Both the position numbers and the translations under genes were made by a program. 56,686 nucleotides of DNA from JACQGD01 sp045628725. Its GTDB lineage: Bacteria > Patescibacteriota > Saccharimonadia > Saccharimonadales > Saccharimonadaceae. Below are positions 1 to 8,936 of the stretch, one piece after another. Positions within the stretch are counted from its first letter, which is position 1, and each line of letters starts with the position of its first letter. Location: contig JAZQPT010000057.1 of NCBI GenBank assembly GCA_045628725.1, positions 1-56,686 on the forward strand, written 5' to 3'. The notes below the pieces were generated by a model. That model had not been told where the DNA came from. It searched no databases and saw only the letters and a program-made list of their open reading frames with translations.

Positions 1-125
1 ACAAGTTCTAGTTCGTCTTCAAATTCTCGCGTATCAAGATACTGCAGCCCCAGAATAGCAGCGCGTTGCTGGGTCGACTTCTCTTCGTGGTCGCGACGTT
101 GGTGTTGGATTTGTTTCTCGTCCAT
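1..125 (-). CDS. N-terminus of a probable GspE/PilB-type secretion or pilus ATPase (partial)
   Basis: Only the first 41 codons are in the window; the gene runs off the left edge. The peptide starts MDEKQIQ, is rich in charged and Gln residues, and then reads RAAILGLQYLDTREFE. That layout (charged start, then an ILGLxYLD-type segment) resembles the N-terminal T2SSE_N domain of type IV pilus/type II secretion assembly ATPases, which are common in Saccharibacteria. No ATPase motif is visible, so the assignment is tentative. The ATG at 125 has no Shine-Dalgarno sequence; a TGCTATAGT element sits 8 bases upstream, so the mRNA is probably leaderless. It diverges from the RNA methylase gene at 241. 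Confidence 0.5.
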   Translation of the reverse strand, partial: MDEKQIQHQRRDHEEKSTQQRAAILGLQYLDTREFEDELEL

Positions 126-133
126 TTGTCATT

Positions 134-139
134 ACTATA
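134..139 (-). promoter_or_regulatory. -10 element of leaderless promoter for the left-edge gene
   Basis: TATAGT preceded by TGC (extended -10) on the minus strand, 8 bases before the ATG at 125. A start site about seven bases downstream would fall on the start codon. Confidence 0.55.
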
Positions 140-228
140 GCAGATAGCATGAGGATTTTGAACGGATGTGCCGATGATCTATGCACACCTACCCAAATAT
201 CCCGGTTCATGCTAACCCGTAAAAATGA

Positions 229-234
229 TACAAT
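229..234 (+). promoter_or_regulatory. -10 element of leaderless promoter for the SpoU-family methylase
   Basis: TGATACAAT; the hexamer TACAAT ends 6 bases before the ATG at 241. There is no Shine-Dalgarno sequence between them. Confidence 0.6.
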
Positions 235-240
235 ACCCCT

Positions 241-732
241 ATGCCCGAAATAATCCTCCTTGCCCACAACATCCGCTCTACTCATAACGTGGGTGCCTTT
301 TTACGAACCTGTGACGGGTTTGGCGTAACGAAAGTTATATTTAGCGGCTACACACCCTATCCAACTCTAGAAAACGACACAAGACTCCCGCACTTTGCTG
401 ACAAAATGACTCGTCAAATTCACAAAACCGCACTTGGCGCCGAAACAATGGTTCCATTTGAACGATTCGAAGAACCGCCAATCGACGAGTTAAAGGAACA
501 AGGGTTTACTATCGTCGGACTAGAGCAAGACGAACGATCTATTATGCTGCCTGAATATTCAGTACCAGACAAAGTAGTATTATTACTTGGTAATGAAATT
601 GACGGTATTTACCCAGAACTACGCGTAAAGTGTGATGATTTGATTGAGATACCAATGGTGGGCGATAAAGAATCGTTCAACGTTAGTGTCGCAGCTGGTA
701 TCGCATTGTACTACCTATCTCTGCATAAATAA
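241..732 (+). CDS. SpoU/TrmH-family RNA 2'-O-methyltransferase
   Basis: A 163-residue protein of the SPOUT superfamily, expected to methylate a ribose 2'-OH in tRNA or rRNA using SAM. The three SpoU motifs are in order: the N-terminal HNIRSTHNVGAFLRTCDGFG segment with the conserved Asn and Arg, the LLLGNEIDGI segment (about residues 118-127), and the C-terminal IEIPMVGDKESFNVSVAAGI segment that forms the trefoil knot cofactor site. Its length matches the minimal catalytic domain with no extra RNA-binding domain, like TrmL or the TrmH core. The exact substrate nucleotide cannot be told. It stands alone between a divergent gene and dnaE, which is convergent. Confidence 0.85.
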   Translation: MPEIILLAHNIRSTHNVGAFLRTCDGFGVTKVIFSGYTPYPTLENDTRLPHFADKMTRQIHKTALGAETMVPFERFEEPPIDELKEQGFTIVGLEQDERSIMLPEYSVPDKVVLLLGNEIDGIYPELRVKCDDLIEIPMVGDKESFNVSVAAGIALYYLSLHK

Positions 733-888
733 CAGAGCAATCATCTCGCCTGTTTTAGAATTTTTGTTAACCGTAACAGCCCCACATAAAGGTTTTCTAC
801 CCGTGTATCATAGCTGCGCGCATTGAGCGTCGCTGTGTACGCGTCGCTACAGCAATCACTACAGTTGTAGCAGACTCATACGATCCTG

Positions 889-3800
889 CTATTTCAATAC
901 GACGCAGTCTTCACCCAGTAATTTAACAAGTTCACCGACCAGCGCATTACTACCGTCGATCGTAAATGGCAGTTTGATAGCAGATTTTTTACCTTCACCA
1001 AGCACCAATACGATGTCCGAACTGCCTGGAAATTCACTACATGTTTGTTTTAGTGCTAATAATGCTGTGTGATTGTCAGGGTCTTTGATGTGTACGAATA
1101 GCTTTTTTGGTGCAGGTGCATCCATAATCGGGCGTGGTGATTCTTTAGGCTTGTCATCAGACTTGGTACTGACAGGGGCACTAACAACAGGCGTAGGGAC
1201 ACCTGATTTTGTCGCCTTGTACGCAGCTCGACGCTCCGTCTTTACCTTCGAACTCATCCGTGGTCCCTCCATCTTGCGTCCCGTTGCTTCGTAATCTTTC
1301 AGTTCTTTGTCTGTGACGATCATCACCTCGTCAGCAATCATCTTAGCATCAGACCCTAAGTTGCCATCTCGGTCGCGTGCGCTAATCTTGCCCGACACCC
1401 GCACGACAGCATCCTGCACTAACTTTGCTCCAATTTGTTCGTATAGATTCGGAAAAACAATTACTTCAGCTTCGCCTGATTTGTCTTCTAGGCCGACAAA
1501 CGCCATCTTTGTTCCACTCTTCGTAATAATCGTGCGAACCGTACTGACTAACCCGCCAATTGTCACTTTGCCGCCATCGATCTCGGGCTTTACGCGCGTC
1601 AATGGAATCGTTTGTTCTTCGAAATACGCATCATAATGATCGAGTGGATGGGCGCTGATATATAGACCCATTAGTTCACGCTCCCACATCAGCCGCTCTT
1701 TTTCGGTGTGTTTAGCCGGTGCGCTCTGCAGCGCTACAGTCGGCTGAATATTCTCCGCTTCACTCATTCCACCAAACAAATCAGTCTGACCACTGAGTGC
1801 TTCTTTTTGAATTTTGCTCGCGAACGCTTGGACTGTTTCAAGATTGTATAGCAAGTCAGAACGATCGCCCATACTATCAAATCCACCTGTTTTAATTAAT
1901 GAATCCCAAGCTTTTTTATTAAACTTACCAGTGCTTACTCGTTTGGCAAAATCTTCAATGCTCGCAAATTCACCGTCTTGGCGAGCACGGATAACTTCTT
2001 CTACAGCCGCAACGCCAACACCCTTAACTGCAGCCATGCCAAAACGAATCGTATTCTCGCCTGGTACGACCGCAAATTCAAGAAATGACTGGTTAACGTC
2101 AGGGTTTAACACCTTGATGCCCATATGCTTACATTCGGTGATTTCGATTGCTAGCCGCTCAATATCGTCCTGATCACTCGTCATCAGAGCCGCCATGAAT
2201 GCGTCTGGGAAATGCGCCTTTAGATATGCCGTCCAGTACGAGATAAGGCCATAGCATGCAGCGTGCGATTTATTAAAACAGTAGTTCGCAAATTCTTCTA
2301 GCTGATCCCAGAATAGCTCTGCCGTCTCTTTTTTCGCACCACTTGTCTTTATTGCGCCCTCTACAAAATCAACCTTCACTTTACGCATCAGATCGATTTT
2401 CTTTTTACCAACAGCTTTTCGAAGCGTATCGGCCTGACCGCCCGTAAATCCACACCATTCTTTAGATATTTGCATGAACTGCTCTTGGTAAACCAAAATG
2501 CCATAGGTGCCCGACAGTGACGCCTCCATGCCAGGATGCAGATAGGTAATCTCTTCTTGACCATGTTTTCGTTTAATAAAGCTATCGATAAACTGCATCG
2601 GTCCAGGTCGATACAATGCCACCATCGCAATGATGTCCTCAAATACCGTTGGTTTTAAATCACGTAAATAACGTTTCATTCCGGCAGATTCTAGCTGAAA
2701 AACACCGGTTGTGTCGCCGCGCTGGAATAGTTCGTATGTCTTTACATCGTCGAGTGGTAATTTTGTTAAATCAATGTCGGTATTGTATACCTTTTTAATA
2801 ATACGAAGCGCATTATTGATAATAGTTAAGTTTGATAGACCCAAAAAGTCCATCTTTAATAGCCCTAGTTCTTCAACCTCACCCATCGGAAACTGTGTCG
2901 AGACAACGCCTTTTTGCGCCATTTCGAGTGGCAAGAAATTGACAAGCGTGTCAGGCGCGATCACAACTCCACATGCATGGACACCGTGTGAACGAATCGT
3001 TCCCTCTAGCCGTACAGCAAAGTCAAACACGGTCTTTGCCGTTGGGTTTGAGTCATACTCTTTCTTTAAATCAGCATCATCAACAATGGATTTTTTGAGC
3101 GGGATATGACGACCCTGCGCTGGCGGTGGGATCATTTTCGACAAGCGATCAGCCTCGGCGTATGGTACTTGCAGCACACGCGCTACGTCACGTACCGCCG
3201 CTCTCGCCGCCATCTTGCCAAATGTCACGATATTAGACACGTGATCTGCGCCGTATTTATCTGAACAATACTGAATAACCTCGTCGCGGCGCGTGTCTTG
3301 AATATCAACGTCAATATCTGGCATTGATATACGGTCTGGGTTCAAAAATCGCTCAAACAGTAGGCCGTATTTTAGCGGATCAAGATCGGTGATTTTTAGC
3401 GAATAGGCAATAATCGAACCCGCCGCTGATCCACGACCGGGACCAAAAATAATTCCTTGGTCTTTACCCCAGTTAATAAAATCTTGCACAATAAGGAAGT
3501 AGGCGTTATACCCCATCTTGTCCAGGACACCTAACTCCATTTCAAGTCGCTCGGTCTGAACCTCATCTAACAGTGGCTTTACGTCACCGACGCTCATCGT
3601 TTTTGCCTTTTCAGGCTCAATATCGGCGTATCGCATAGCCATACCTTGGTACACGAGCGTATCTAGGAACGACTTTTCGGTTTGACCCTCAGGAACGGGG
3701 AACTTAGGGATCAGGATACCACCTAGTTCAATCGTGACATTACACCTATCTGCAATTCGTTTCGTATTGATAACCGCCTCTGGATTTGTGGCGCTCCATC

Positions 3801-4626
3801 GCTGAATAATGTCAACTGGGTCGGTAACATGCAGTTCGAATTCTTTTAGACTCATTCGTTTTTCGTCAGCAATAAACGCACCTGTTCCAACGCATAGCAA
3901 AATTTCATGCGCATCTTGATCGTCGTGCGATAGATAATGACCGTCACTTGTTACGACGCAAGGGATGTCGAGTTCTGCCGCGATACGGTCGAGTCCTTGG
4001 TTAATCTTTACCTGTACGTCCCATTTTGCAGGACAATCTGGATGACCGTGATCTTGTAGTTCTAGATAATAGCGATCACCAAAGACAGATTTATACCAAG
4101 CAGCCATATCTCGGGCACGCTCATAATCATCATTTTTAAGTGCGTCGCCGACTTCACCGCTTGCGCAGGCACTTAGGATAATAAGTCCTTCGTTGTATTG
4201 CTCTAGCAGGTCGTGGTCAATACGAGGTTTGTAGTACATCCCCTCGAGGTTGGCGATTGATGAAAGCTTCATCAGATTCTCGTAGCCTTTTTTATTCATG
4301 GCCAGAATAATCAAATGGTAACGTGCTTTGTCTTTGGATGGATCACGGTCGTGCCGACTACGCGCTGCCACGTAGGCCTCCATACCGATGATAGGTTTTA
4401 TTCCTCCACTATTCGCAGCTTTATAAAATTCAATCGCTCCGCTCATCGTACCGTGATCGGTTATGGCGGTCGCTTCCATGCCTAGTTCTTTTACTTTGTC
4501 TACAAGATCGGGTATCTTTGTCAAACCATCCAGAAGGCTGTGATGGCTATGATTGTGCAAGTGCACATAGTCGGCTGCGGTAAGTTGTTTAGTGCTCACC
4601 GTAGCTGTTTGCAATTGTTCCCCCAT
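889..4626 (-). CDS. dnaE: DNA polymerase III alpha subunit
   Basis: The 1245-residue replicative polymerase of the DnaE1 class. It opens with a PHP domain (HLHNHSHHSLLDG at about residues 22-34 and AITDHGTMSG near 57), followed by the palm with the catalytic aspartates in MPDIDVD (about residue 435). The finger region reads FQLESAGMKRYLRDLKP, then come a tandem HhH region and an OB fold (KVTIGGLVSTVRTI near residue 1017). A C-terminal extension has a basic, Pro-rich linker and an alpha/beta tail ending GEDCVVLK. No exonuclease domain is inserted, so this is not PolC. The ATG at 4626 follows TATAAT by 9 bases, giving a leaderless start. Confidence 0.95.
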   Translation of the reverse strand: MGEQLQTATVSTKQLTAADYVHLHNHSHHSLLDGLTKIPDLVDKVKELGMEATAITDHGTMSGAIEFYKAANSGGIKPIIGMEAYVAARSRHDRDPSKDKARYHLIILAMNKKGYENLMKLSSIANLEGMYYKPRIDHDLLEQYNEGLIILSACASGEVGDALKNDDYERARDMAAWYKSVFGDRYYLELQDHGHPDCPAKWDVQVKINQGLDRIAAELDIPCVVTSDGHYLSHDDQDAHEILLCVGTGAFIADEKRMSLKEFELHVTDPVDIIQRWSATNPEAVINTKRIADRCNVTIELGGILIPKFPVPEGQTEKSFLDTLVYQGMAMRYADIEPEKAKTMSVGDVKPLLDEVQTERLEMELGVLDKMGYNAYFLIVQDFINWGKDQGIIFGPGRGSAAGSIIAYSLKITDLDPLKYGLLFERFLNPDRISMPDIDVDIQDTRRDEVIQYCSDKYGADHVSNIVTFGKMAARAAVRDVARVLQVPYAEADRLSKMIPPPAQGRHIPLKKSIVDDADLKKEYDSNPTAKTVFDFAVRLEGTIRSHGVHACGVVIAPDTLVNFLPLEMAQKGVVSTQFPMGEVEELGLLKMDFLGLSNLTIINNALRIIKKVYNTDIDLTKLPLDDVKTYELFQRGDTTGVFQLESAGMKRYLRDLKPTVFEDIIAMVALYRPGPMQFIDSFIKRKHGQEEITYLHPGMEASLSGTYGILVYQEQFMQISKEWCGFTGGQADTLRKAVGKKKIDLMRKVKVDFVEGAIKTSGAKKETAELFWDQLEEFANYCFNKSHAACYGLISYWTAYLKAHFPDAFMAALMTSDQDDIERLAIEITECKHMGIKVLNPDVNQSFLEFAVVPGENTIRFGMAAVKGVGVAAVEEVIRARQDGEFASIEDFAKRVSTGKFNKKAWDSLIKTGGFDSMGDRSDLLYNLETVQAFASKIQKEALSGQTDLFGGMSEAENIQPTVALQSAPAKHTEKERLMWERELMGLYISAHPLDHYDAYFEEQTIPLTRVKPEIDGGKVTIGGLVSTVRTIITKSGTKMAFVGLEDKSGEAEVIVFPNLYEQIGAKLVQDAVVRVSGKISARDRDGNLGSDAKMIADEVMIVTDKELKDYEATGRKMEGPRMSSKVKTERRAAYKATKSGVPTPVVSAPVSTKSDDKPKESPRPIMDAPAPKKLFVHIKDPDNHTALLALKQTCSEFPGSSDIVLVLGEGKKSAIKLPFTIDGSNALVGELVKLLGEDCVVLK

Positions 4627-4635
4627 ACTATTCTT

Positions 4636-4641
4636 ATTATA
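4636..4641 (-). promoter_or_regulatory. -10 element of leaderless dnaE promoter
   Basis: TGCTATAAT on the minus strand, with the hexamer ending 9 bases before the dnaE ATG and no ribosome binding site between. Confidence 0.6.
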
Positions 4642-4666
4642 GCAATAAGTGTCAGCTATTAGCTAA

Positions 4667-4963
4667 CTATTTCTGCTGTTCAGTTTGCAACGAGTCCTGC
4701 ACTTTCTCGGCACTGTCGCCAATACCAGGCAAATCTACAAAAAAGGTCAGGCCCCAGACGATAATCGCGATTACTAACGTACCGCCTAGCGCACTTCCTA
4801 GTCCAAAGAAAATCCCACGAATAAAATTCATTAAATAGATATTACGCCGATCATCATAAAAATCATTGAACATTTCCTCAATGATCGTACGCCGAGCACC
4901 CATTCCTTGACTACGGGTAACTTTCTTGAAGAATGACTTTATAGGCGAGGTATGTTTTGTCAT
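4667..4963 (-). CDS. Small single-pass membrane protein, DUF5665-like
   Basis: A 98-residue protein starting MTKHTSPIKSFFKK. A basic, amphipathic N-terminal half (EEMFNDFYDDRRNIY) leads into one hydrophobic segment at about residues 46-74 (LVIAIIVWGLTFFV), then an acidic and Gln-rich tail. This resembles the small DUF5665 proteins found in CPR and Firmicutes, whose function is unknown. An upstream in-frame start at 5014 would overlap the preceding YtxH-like gene by 44 bases. The ATG at 4963 lies 7 bases after that gene's stop and is the better choice. It is the third gene of a likely three-gene unit of small membrane proteins starting at 5502. Confidence 0.7.
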   Translation of the reverse strand: MTKHTSPIKSFFKKVTRSQGMGARRTIIEEMFNDFYDDRRNIYLMNFIRGIFFGLGSALGGTLVIAIIVWGLTFFVDLPGIGDSAEKVQDSLQTEQQK

Positions 4964-4970
4964 AACTAGC

Positions 4971-5249
4971 CTACTTTTTAAAGCCGCTTTTTGCGCCTTC
5001 GATTGCGCTATCAACAGCGTGAACGCCTCGTTCTTTTAGGTCTTCTGCTTTCAATTTAGCATCTTCAGCCGCTCTTGCAGCCTTAAGCTTTGCATCTTCT
5101 GCTGTGTCTGATGCTTTTTCTTTTAATTCTTCGGCTTTTAGCTTAATGTCAGCTCGTGTTTCTTTGCCGCTTTTTGGTGCAGTTAACACTCCTGCGACGA
5201 TACCTGCAACGATCCCTACGATTGTTCCTAATGCGAATTTCTTTGCCAT
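4971..5249 (-). CDS. YtxH-domain protein with amphipathic repeat helix
   Basis: A 92-residue protein. The N-terminus (FALGTIVGIVAGIVAGVLTAP) is a short Gly-rich membrane segment, and the SGKETR that follows is the typical YtxH junction. The rest is a long Ala/Lys/Glu helix with near-repeats such as AEDAKLKA, which should form an extended amphipathic or coiled helix, like apolipoprotein or LEA repeats. YtxH proteins are associated with general stress and the envelope in Firmicutes; the role here is inferred to be envelope-associated only. The stop codon lies 7 bases before the next ATG and the start lies 1 base after the stop of the gene at 5251, so the three are cotranscribed. Confidence 0.7.
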   Translation of the reverse strand: MAKKFALGTIVGIVAGIVAGVLTAPKSGKETRADIKLKAEELKEKASDTAEDAKLKAARAAEDAKLKAEDLKERGVHAVDSAIEGAKSGFKK

Positions 5250-5250
5250 A

Positions 5251-5502
5251 TTACTTATTTCCCTTCTTCTTAAATTTTTTTGCTTGTCCCATGATCAATT
5301 TCATGACTAGGCCAGGTGAGCTTAATTTTACGATAGTATTCACAGCCCCTTCGATACCAGTAGCCGTTCGCTGGGCTGTTTCTGTCACTGATCTAATCTG
5401 CTGCGTTAACCGAATCAATAATACTGTTAATATGATACCGAGTAGCAAAAATAGTGCTAAAAATACCGACAAGATGATAACTAATATTTGCGCCCATTCC
5501 AT
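5251..5502 (-). CDS. Small single-pass membrane protein, first gene of the YtxH cluster
   Basis: An 83-residue protein with one strong membrane segment at residues 5-30 (ILVIILSVFLALFLLLGIIL), then a soluble helix (RLTQQIRSVTETAQRTATG) and a basic C-terminus ending KKFKKKGNK. The layout is like DUF948/YtxG-type proteins, which often neighbour YtxH, but similarity cannot be proven by eye. The start has a good ribosome binding site (AAAGGAACT, about 6 bases before ATG). A TATACT -10 element lies further upstream near 5534-5539, so this unit has a normal leader, unlike many neighbours. Confidence 0.65.
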   Translation of the reverse strand: MEWAQILVIILSVFLALFLLLGIILTVLLIRLTQQIRSVTETAQRTATGIEGAVNTIVKLSSPGLVMKLIMGQAKKFKKKGNK

Positions 5503-5548
5503 ATGATAGTTCCTTTGTTATGTTCTAAATTCTAGTATATCATGCCTG

Positions 5549-6448
5549 TCATGACTGTTTTAGGCGTTCATTTAAGTGACGACGTAAATCATCACCCATT
5601 TCTTCATGCGCCAATCCAAAGTCGATCACTGTCTTGAGGTACTCAAGTTTATCACCTGTATCATAGTAAGTACCGTTCTTGATTTCGCATGCATAGTGAT
5701 CGATTCCATCATCAATCATTTGCTGCATGATAGGTTGGATAGTAAATTCACCTGTGCCGTCATACGCTTCTTTGGCCTTTTCCAGATAGCTAAATAGCTT
5801 ACCAGTCAGCAGATAACTACTTACCGACGCAAGATTCGACGGTGCATTCTCTTTACCTGGTTTTTCAACGATATGCGATATTTTCATCACACCGTCAGCC
5901 ACCGATTCGCCGGCGACAATTCCATATCGATCATATTCACTATCGTACACTACAGGTTTGCAGGTAAATACCGGTGCTTGATACTGGTTGTATACTTCGA
6001 CCATCTGGCTGAATCGACTTGGCGATGCCACGATAAAATCATCGGCAAAGGTATAGATAAATGGCTCATCTTCGCCGATAAGGTGCGATACGCTGTCGAT
6101 AGGTGTCGCATTCCCATAGGGCCCTTTTTGTCGAACATAGATAAAATTAGCCATATTAGACAATTCATTGAGTTTATCGATAAGTGGTCGCTTTTTGTCG
6201 CCACCTGCTCGTAGGTTAGCGAGCAAATCTTCATTTGGCGTATCAAAATGATCTTCAATAGCACGCTTGTTGCTGCTACCAACGATAATAATATCTTTAA
6301 TTCCTGCACTTACCAGTTCTTCAACGACATACTGAATAATCGGCTTGTCGATTAGCGGCAACATTTCCTTTGGCATCGCTTTTGTTTGGGGTAAAAATCG
6401 CGTACCGAATCCAGCTGCGGCAATAACGGCTTTAGTGGGCTGTTTCAT
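5549..6448 (-). CDS. galU: UTP-glucose-1-phosphate uridylyltransferase
   Basis: A 299-residue nucleotidyltransferase that makes UDP-glucose from UTP and glucose-1-phosphate for cell-surface glycans. The N-terminal signature is AAAGFGTRFLPQTKAMPKEM with the catalytic Arg and Lys, followed by DKPIIQYVVEE. The YNQYQAPVFTC stretch and HIVEKPGKENAPSNLA (the conserved VEKP motif) lie in the middle, and YYDTGDKLEYLKT near the C-terminus is typical of GalU. Full length for the family. Translation starts at the ATG at 6448 behind AGGAGAATTC, a good Shine-Dalgarno site. It is apparently a single-gene unit. Confidence 0.93.
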   Translation of the reverse strand: MKQPTKAVIAAAGFGTRFLPQTKAMPKEMLPLIDKPIIQYVVEELVSAGIKDIIIVGSSNKRAIEDHFDTPNEDLLANLRAGGDKKRPLIDKLNELSNMANFIYVRQKGPYGNATPIDSVSHLIGEDEPFIYTFADDFIVASPSRFSQMVEVYNQYQAPVFTCKPVVYDSEYDRYGIVAGESVADGVMKISHIVEKPGKENAPSNLASVSSYLLTGKLFSYLEKAKEAYDGTGEFTIQPIMQQMIDDGIDHYACEIKNGTYYDTGDKLEYLKTVIDFGLAHEEMGDDLRRHLNERLKQS

Positions 6449-6526
6449 GAATTCTCCTGTATGACATTATGCTTACCCTATAACTGTACCATTTTAACTG
6501 CAATCGCGCTGTAATGTTTCTTACGA

Positions 6527-7066
6527 TTAAGCTATTCGTTTGAGTTCTTCGTAGGCAAGATACACGCCTTCCGTGTCGGTCATCAATCCACTACGCGAAT
6601 TATTAAGGAGTTGTTCAATAGATATCAACTGCACCGTAACAAATTCGCCGTGATCTAGATTTTGACCACCAGGTAGAGGGCGGCAGTTCTTCGCTAAGTA
6701 ATAATTTGCGCTCGTATTTGTATACGCGTCTTTATAGACCATACCAATAGACGTCACTTCGTCGCTCGTATATCCCGTCTCTTCTTCTAGCTCGCGTAGC
6801 GCCGCTGTGGCTAAATCTTCATCCTCTTCTACACCGCCGCCTGGTAGTTCAAGCATGATTTTTTCTGGACCCGGCCTGAACTGTTCGGCGATAATCACCT
6901 TATTATCGCCAGTTAGTGCGATAACGGCGACCGATCGTGAACCCATTTTATCTTTCGTGTAGTACTCGGCCATATCGCCATCAGGCTGCACGAATACCTT
7001 GCGCACCAAATAGCGCCAGCCTATTTTTTGTGTTTCATCCGCTTCAGCTTTTGGCCACGGATTCAT
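6527..7066 (-). CDS. NUDIX hydrolase, ADP-ribose pyrophosphatase type
   Basis: A 179-residue protein with a perfect Nudix box (G-x5-E-x7-REUxEExGU) at residues 77-99; REUxEExGU is RELEEETGY. The preceding EQFRPGPEK and LELPGGG segments match the ADP-ribose/nucleoside diphosphate-sugar hydrolase subfamily, which hydrolyses ADP-ribose and similar molecules with a divalent metal. It is the last gene of the gat operon: its ATG directly abuts the gatB stop (TAA ATG, no gap), so translational coupling is likely. Link to tRNA amidation is not obvious; it may be housekeeping. Confidence 0.85.
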   Translation of the reverse strand: MNPWPKAEADETQKIGWRYLVRKVFVQPDGDMAEYYTKDKMGSRSVAVIALTGDNKVIIAEQFRPGPEKIMLELPGGGVEEDEDLATAALRELEEETGYTSDEVTSIGMVYKDAYTNTSANYYLAKNCRPLPGGQNLDHGEFVTVQLISIEQLLNNSRSGLMTDTEGVYLAYEELKRIA

Positions 7067-8515
7067 TTATAATCTTTCCCGGATTAGCTTTTGAGCGAGA
7101 GCGGGGTTAGCCTTGCCTTGTGATTTTTTCATAATTTGCCCTACAAGGTAGCCAATCGCCTTATCTTTGCCGTCTTTTATGTCCTGGAGCGACTGCGCGC
7201 TTGCAGGATCAGCTAGTACTTCATCTACAATTAGTCCAATTGCATCTTCGTCACTGTCCTGTATAAGATTTTTTGATTCAGCAATTTCACGCGGGCTTTT
7301 ATCGCTAACGAGCAGTTCGCTAAAGACTTCTTTTGCAGCCGTACTCGATAGTTCGTTTTTTTCTACCATTGTAGCTAGTTCCACAAACCGAGCTGAATCA
7401 ATCGTACTATCCGCAAACGTCTCTGATTCATCAGTCTGACTAGCAGCACTAACAAACCAGTGTGCGACGCGCTTTGCAATCCCGTCGCCTGCAGAGGCTT
7501 GAATTTCGGCAATAAGAACCGCGTAGTTTTGATGACCTAATAGAGAGTTAATAACAGAACTATCCAGACCGAGTCCTGACCATTTTGCACGATATTCAGC
7601 TGGTAGCATTGGCACTTCTGATTGTATCCGTGCGATCTCTTCGTCACTCAATACAATTGGCGGAATATCAGCGTCAGGCATATAGCGATAATCCTGGGCG
7701 TCTTCTTTGCTTCGCTGACTACTGGTGATCATTTTTGTGTCATCCCATCCGCGAGTTTCTTGCACGACTTGCTCACCACTCTCGACAAGTTCGACCTGAC
7801 GATTAAATTCATATTCAGCGGCTTTTTCGACACTTCTAAATGAATTAAGGTTCTTTACTTCTGCGCGCTTGCCAAGTTCCGTAGCACCCTTCAAGGCGAC
7901 CGACACGTTTACATCGAAACGCATATTCCCATGATATAGATCGCCCCGGGTCACACCGGCATACGTCATTAGTTTGTGTAGCTCTGCAGCAAATGCTTTT
8001 GCCTGCTCCGGCGTATGGATGTCTGGCTCGGAAACGACTTCGATCAGCGGAGTTCCCGCTCGGTTCAAATCTACTAGACTATAGTCGCCGTAGTGAGTTA
8101 GCTTACCAGCGTCTTCTTCCATGTGTGCATGATGGATACGCACACGAACGGATGTACCGTCCTCGAGTGGCGCATCGATATAGCCAGCCTGAATGATCGG
8201 GTGATACATTTGAGTCGTCTGGTAGCCTTTAGGTAGGTCTGGGTAAAAATAATGCTTTCGATCAAAGCGAGAAACCTTTGCAATTGGCGCATTCAGCGCC
8301 TTGCCTGCACGAATCGCTAGATCGACTGCGCGTCGGTTCAAAATAGGCAACATGCCGGGTAGTCCAAAGTCAATGGGAGTTACAACAGCGTTTGGCGATT
8401 TATCGCGGGCATCGTTGTCAGCACCACTGAACAATTTTGTATCTGTTGCCAGCTGTACATGACATTCAATACCTATTGTCAAATCATATTTTGCAAGTAT
8501 TTCTGCAGACGCCAT
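7067..8515 (-). CDS. gatB: Aspartyl/glutamyl-tRNA amidotransferase subunit B
   Basis: The 482-residue B subunit of the GatCAB complex, which converts Glu-tRNA(Gln) and Asp-tRNA(Asn) to Gln- and Asn-tRNA using ammonia from GatA. It starts with TIGIECHVQL and has the kinase-like core with FDRKHYFYPDLPKGYQ, HMEEDAGKL, DLNRAGTPLIEVVSEPD and GNMRFDVNVSV. The C-terminal helical YqeY-like tail (GYLVGQIMKKSQGKANP) that grips the tRNA is intact. The start overlaps the preceding stop by one base (TAATG). Confidence 0.96.
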   Translation of the reverse strand: MASAEILAKYDLTIGIECHVQLATDTKLFSGADNDARDKSPNAVVTPIDFGLPGMLPILNRRAVDLAIRAGKALNAPIAKVSRFDRKHYFYPDLPKGYQTTQMYHPIIQAGYIDAPLEDGTSVRVRIHHAHMEEDAGKLTHYGDYSLVDLNRAGTPLIEVVSEPDIHTPEQAKAFAAELHKLMTYAGVTRGDLYHGNMRFDVNVSVALKGATELGKRAEVKNLNSFRSVEKAAEYEFNRQVELVESGEQVVQETRGWDDTKMITSSQRSKEDAQDYRYMPDADIPPIVLSDEEIARIQSEVPMLPAEYRAKWSGLGLDSSVINSLLGHQNYAVLIAEIQASAGDGIAKRVAHWFVSAASQTDESETFADSTIDSARFVELATMVEKNELSSTAAKEVFSELLVSDKSPREIAESKNLIQDSDEDAIGLIVDEVLADPASAQSLQDIKDGKDKAIGYLVGQIMKKSQGKANPALAQKLIRERL

Positions 8516-8934
8516 TATATCGCTCCTAAATCTTTCAACGCTTGTTTAAATCCACTTAACGCACGACGCGCTTGGTCATAATCGACATTCACATCAGACT
8601 CGTGGGCAATCTGATTACGTAATTTATGGGCACTCCATACATTATTCCGATTTGTCCATGTGTCCTTTGCAAATTTCATACGATCACCCATAGTCTGGCC
8701 TTTGAACCCCCGGTCGCGAAGCGCCTGGTCTAATAGTTTATCGGCGTTGATAATCGCTATATGATATGACGGTTCGTTGCCTCGGGCTAATGATTGTTCG
8801 ATAGAAAGCCACTTCGTTCGATACTTATCAACATCTAGGACCGTAGTGCCTTTTTTTGTCAAAGTAATGACCGCAAACAGCAATACGGCAATAAAGATAA
8901 CCGCGGCAAATAAAATAATAATTGAAGCGTCCAT
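8515..8934 (-). CDS. Membrane-anchored HEPN-like protein inside the gat operon
   Basis: A 139-residue protein not recognised as a named family. Residues 5-27 form one membrane anchor; the rest (about 35-139) is an all-helical cytoplasmic domain. It contains NADKLLDQALRDRGFKG and, at residues 106-111, RNQIAH, an R-x4-H arrangement of the kind that marks HEPN domains (many of which are RNases or nucleotide-binding proteins). Whether it is catalytic is unknown. It is embedded between gatA (2-base gap) and gatB (1-base overlap), so it is made together with the amidotransferase. Confidence 0.7.
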   Translation of the reverse strand: MDASIIILFAAVIFIAVLLFAVITLTKKGTTVLDVDKYRTKWLSIEQSLARGNEPSYHIAIINADKLLDQALRDRGFKGQTMGDRMKFAKDTWTNRNNVWSAHKLRNQIAHESDVNVDYDQARRALSGFKQALKDLGAI

Positions 8935-8936
8935 AT

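Noticed and set aside
34..285. Minus-strand frame of 83 codons
   Set aside because: It overlaps both the true left-edge gene and the methylase gene; no family resemblance, and it is antisense to the methylase start.
733..888. Possible small RNA or terminator between the methylase and dnaE
   Set aside because: Only a weak GCTACA/TGTAGC stem and a CGTCGCT direct repeat are seen; no T-run and no tRNA fold.
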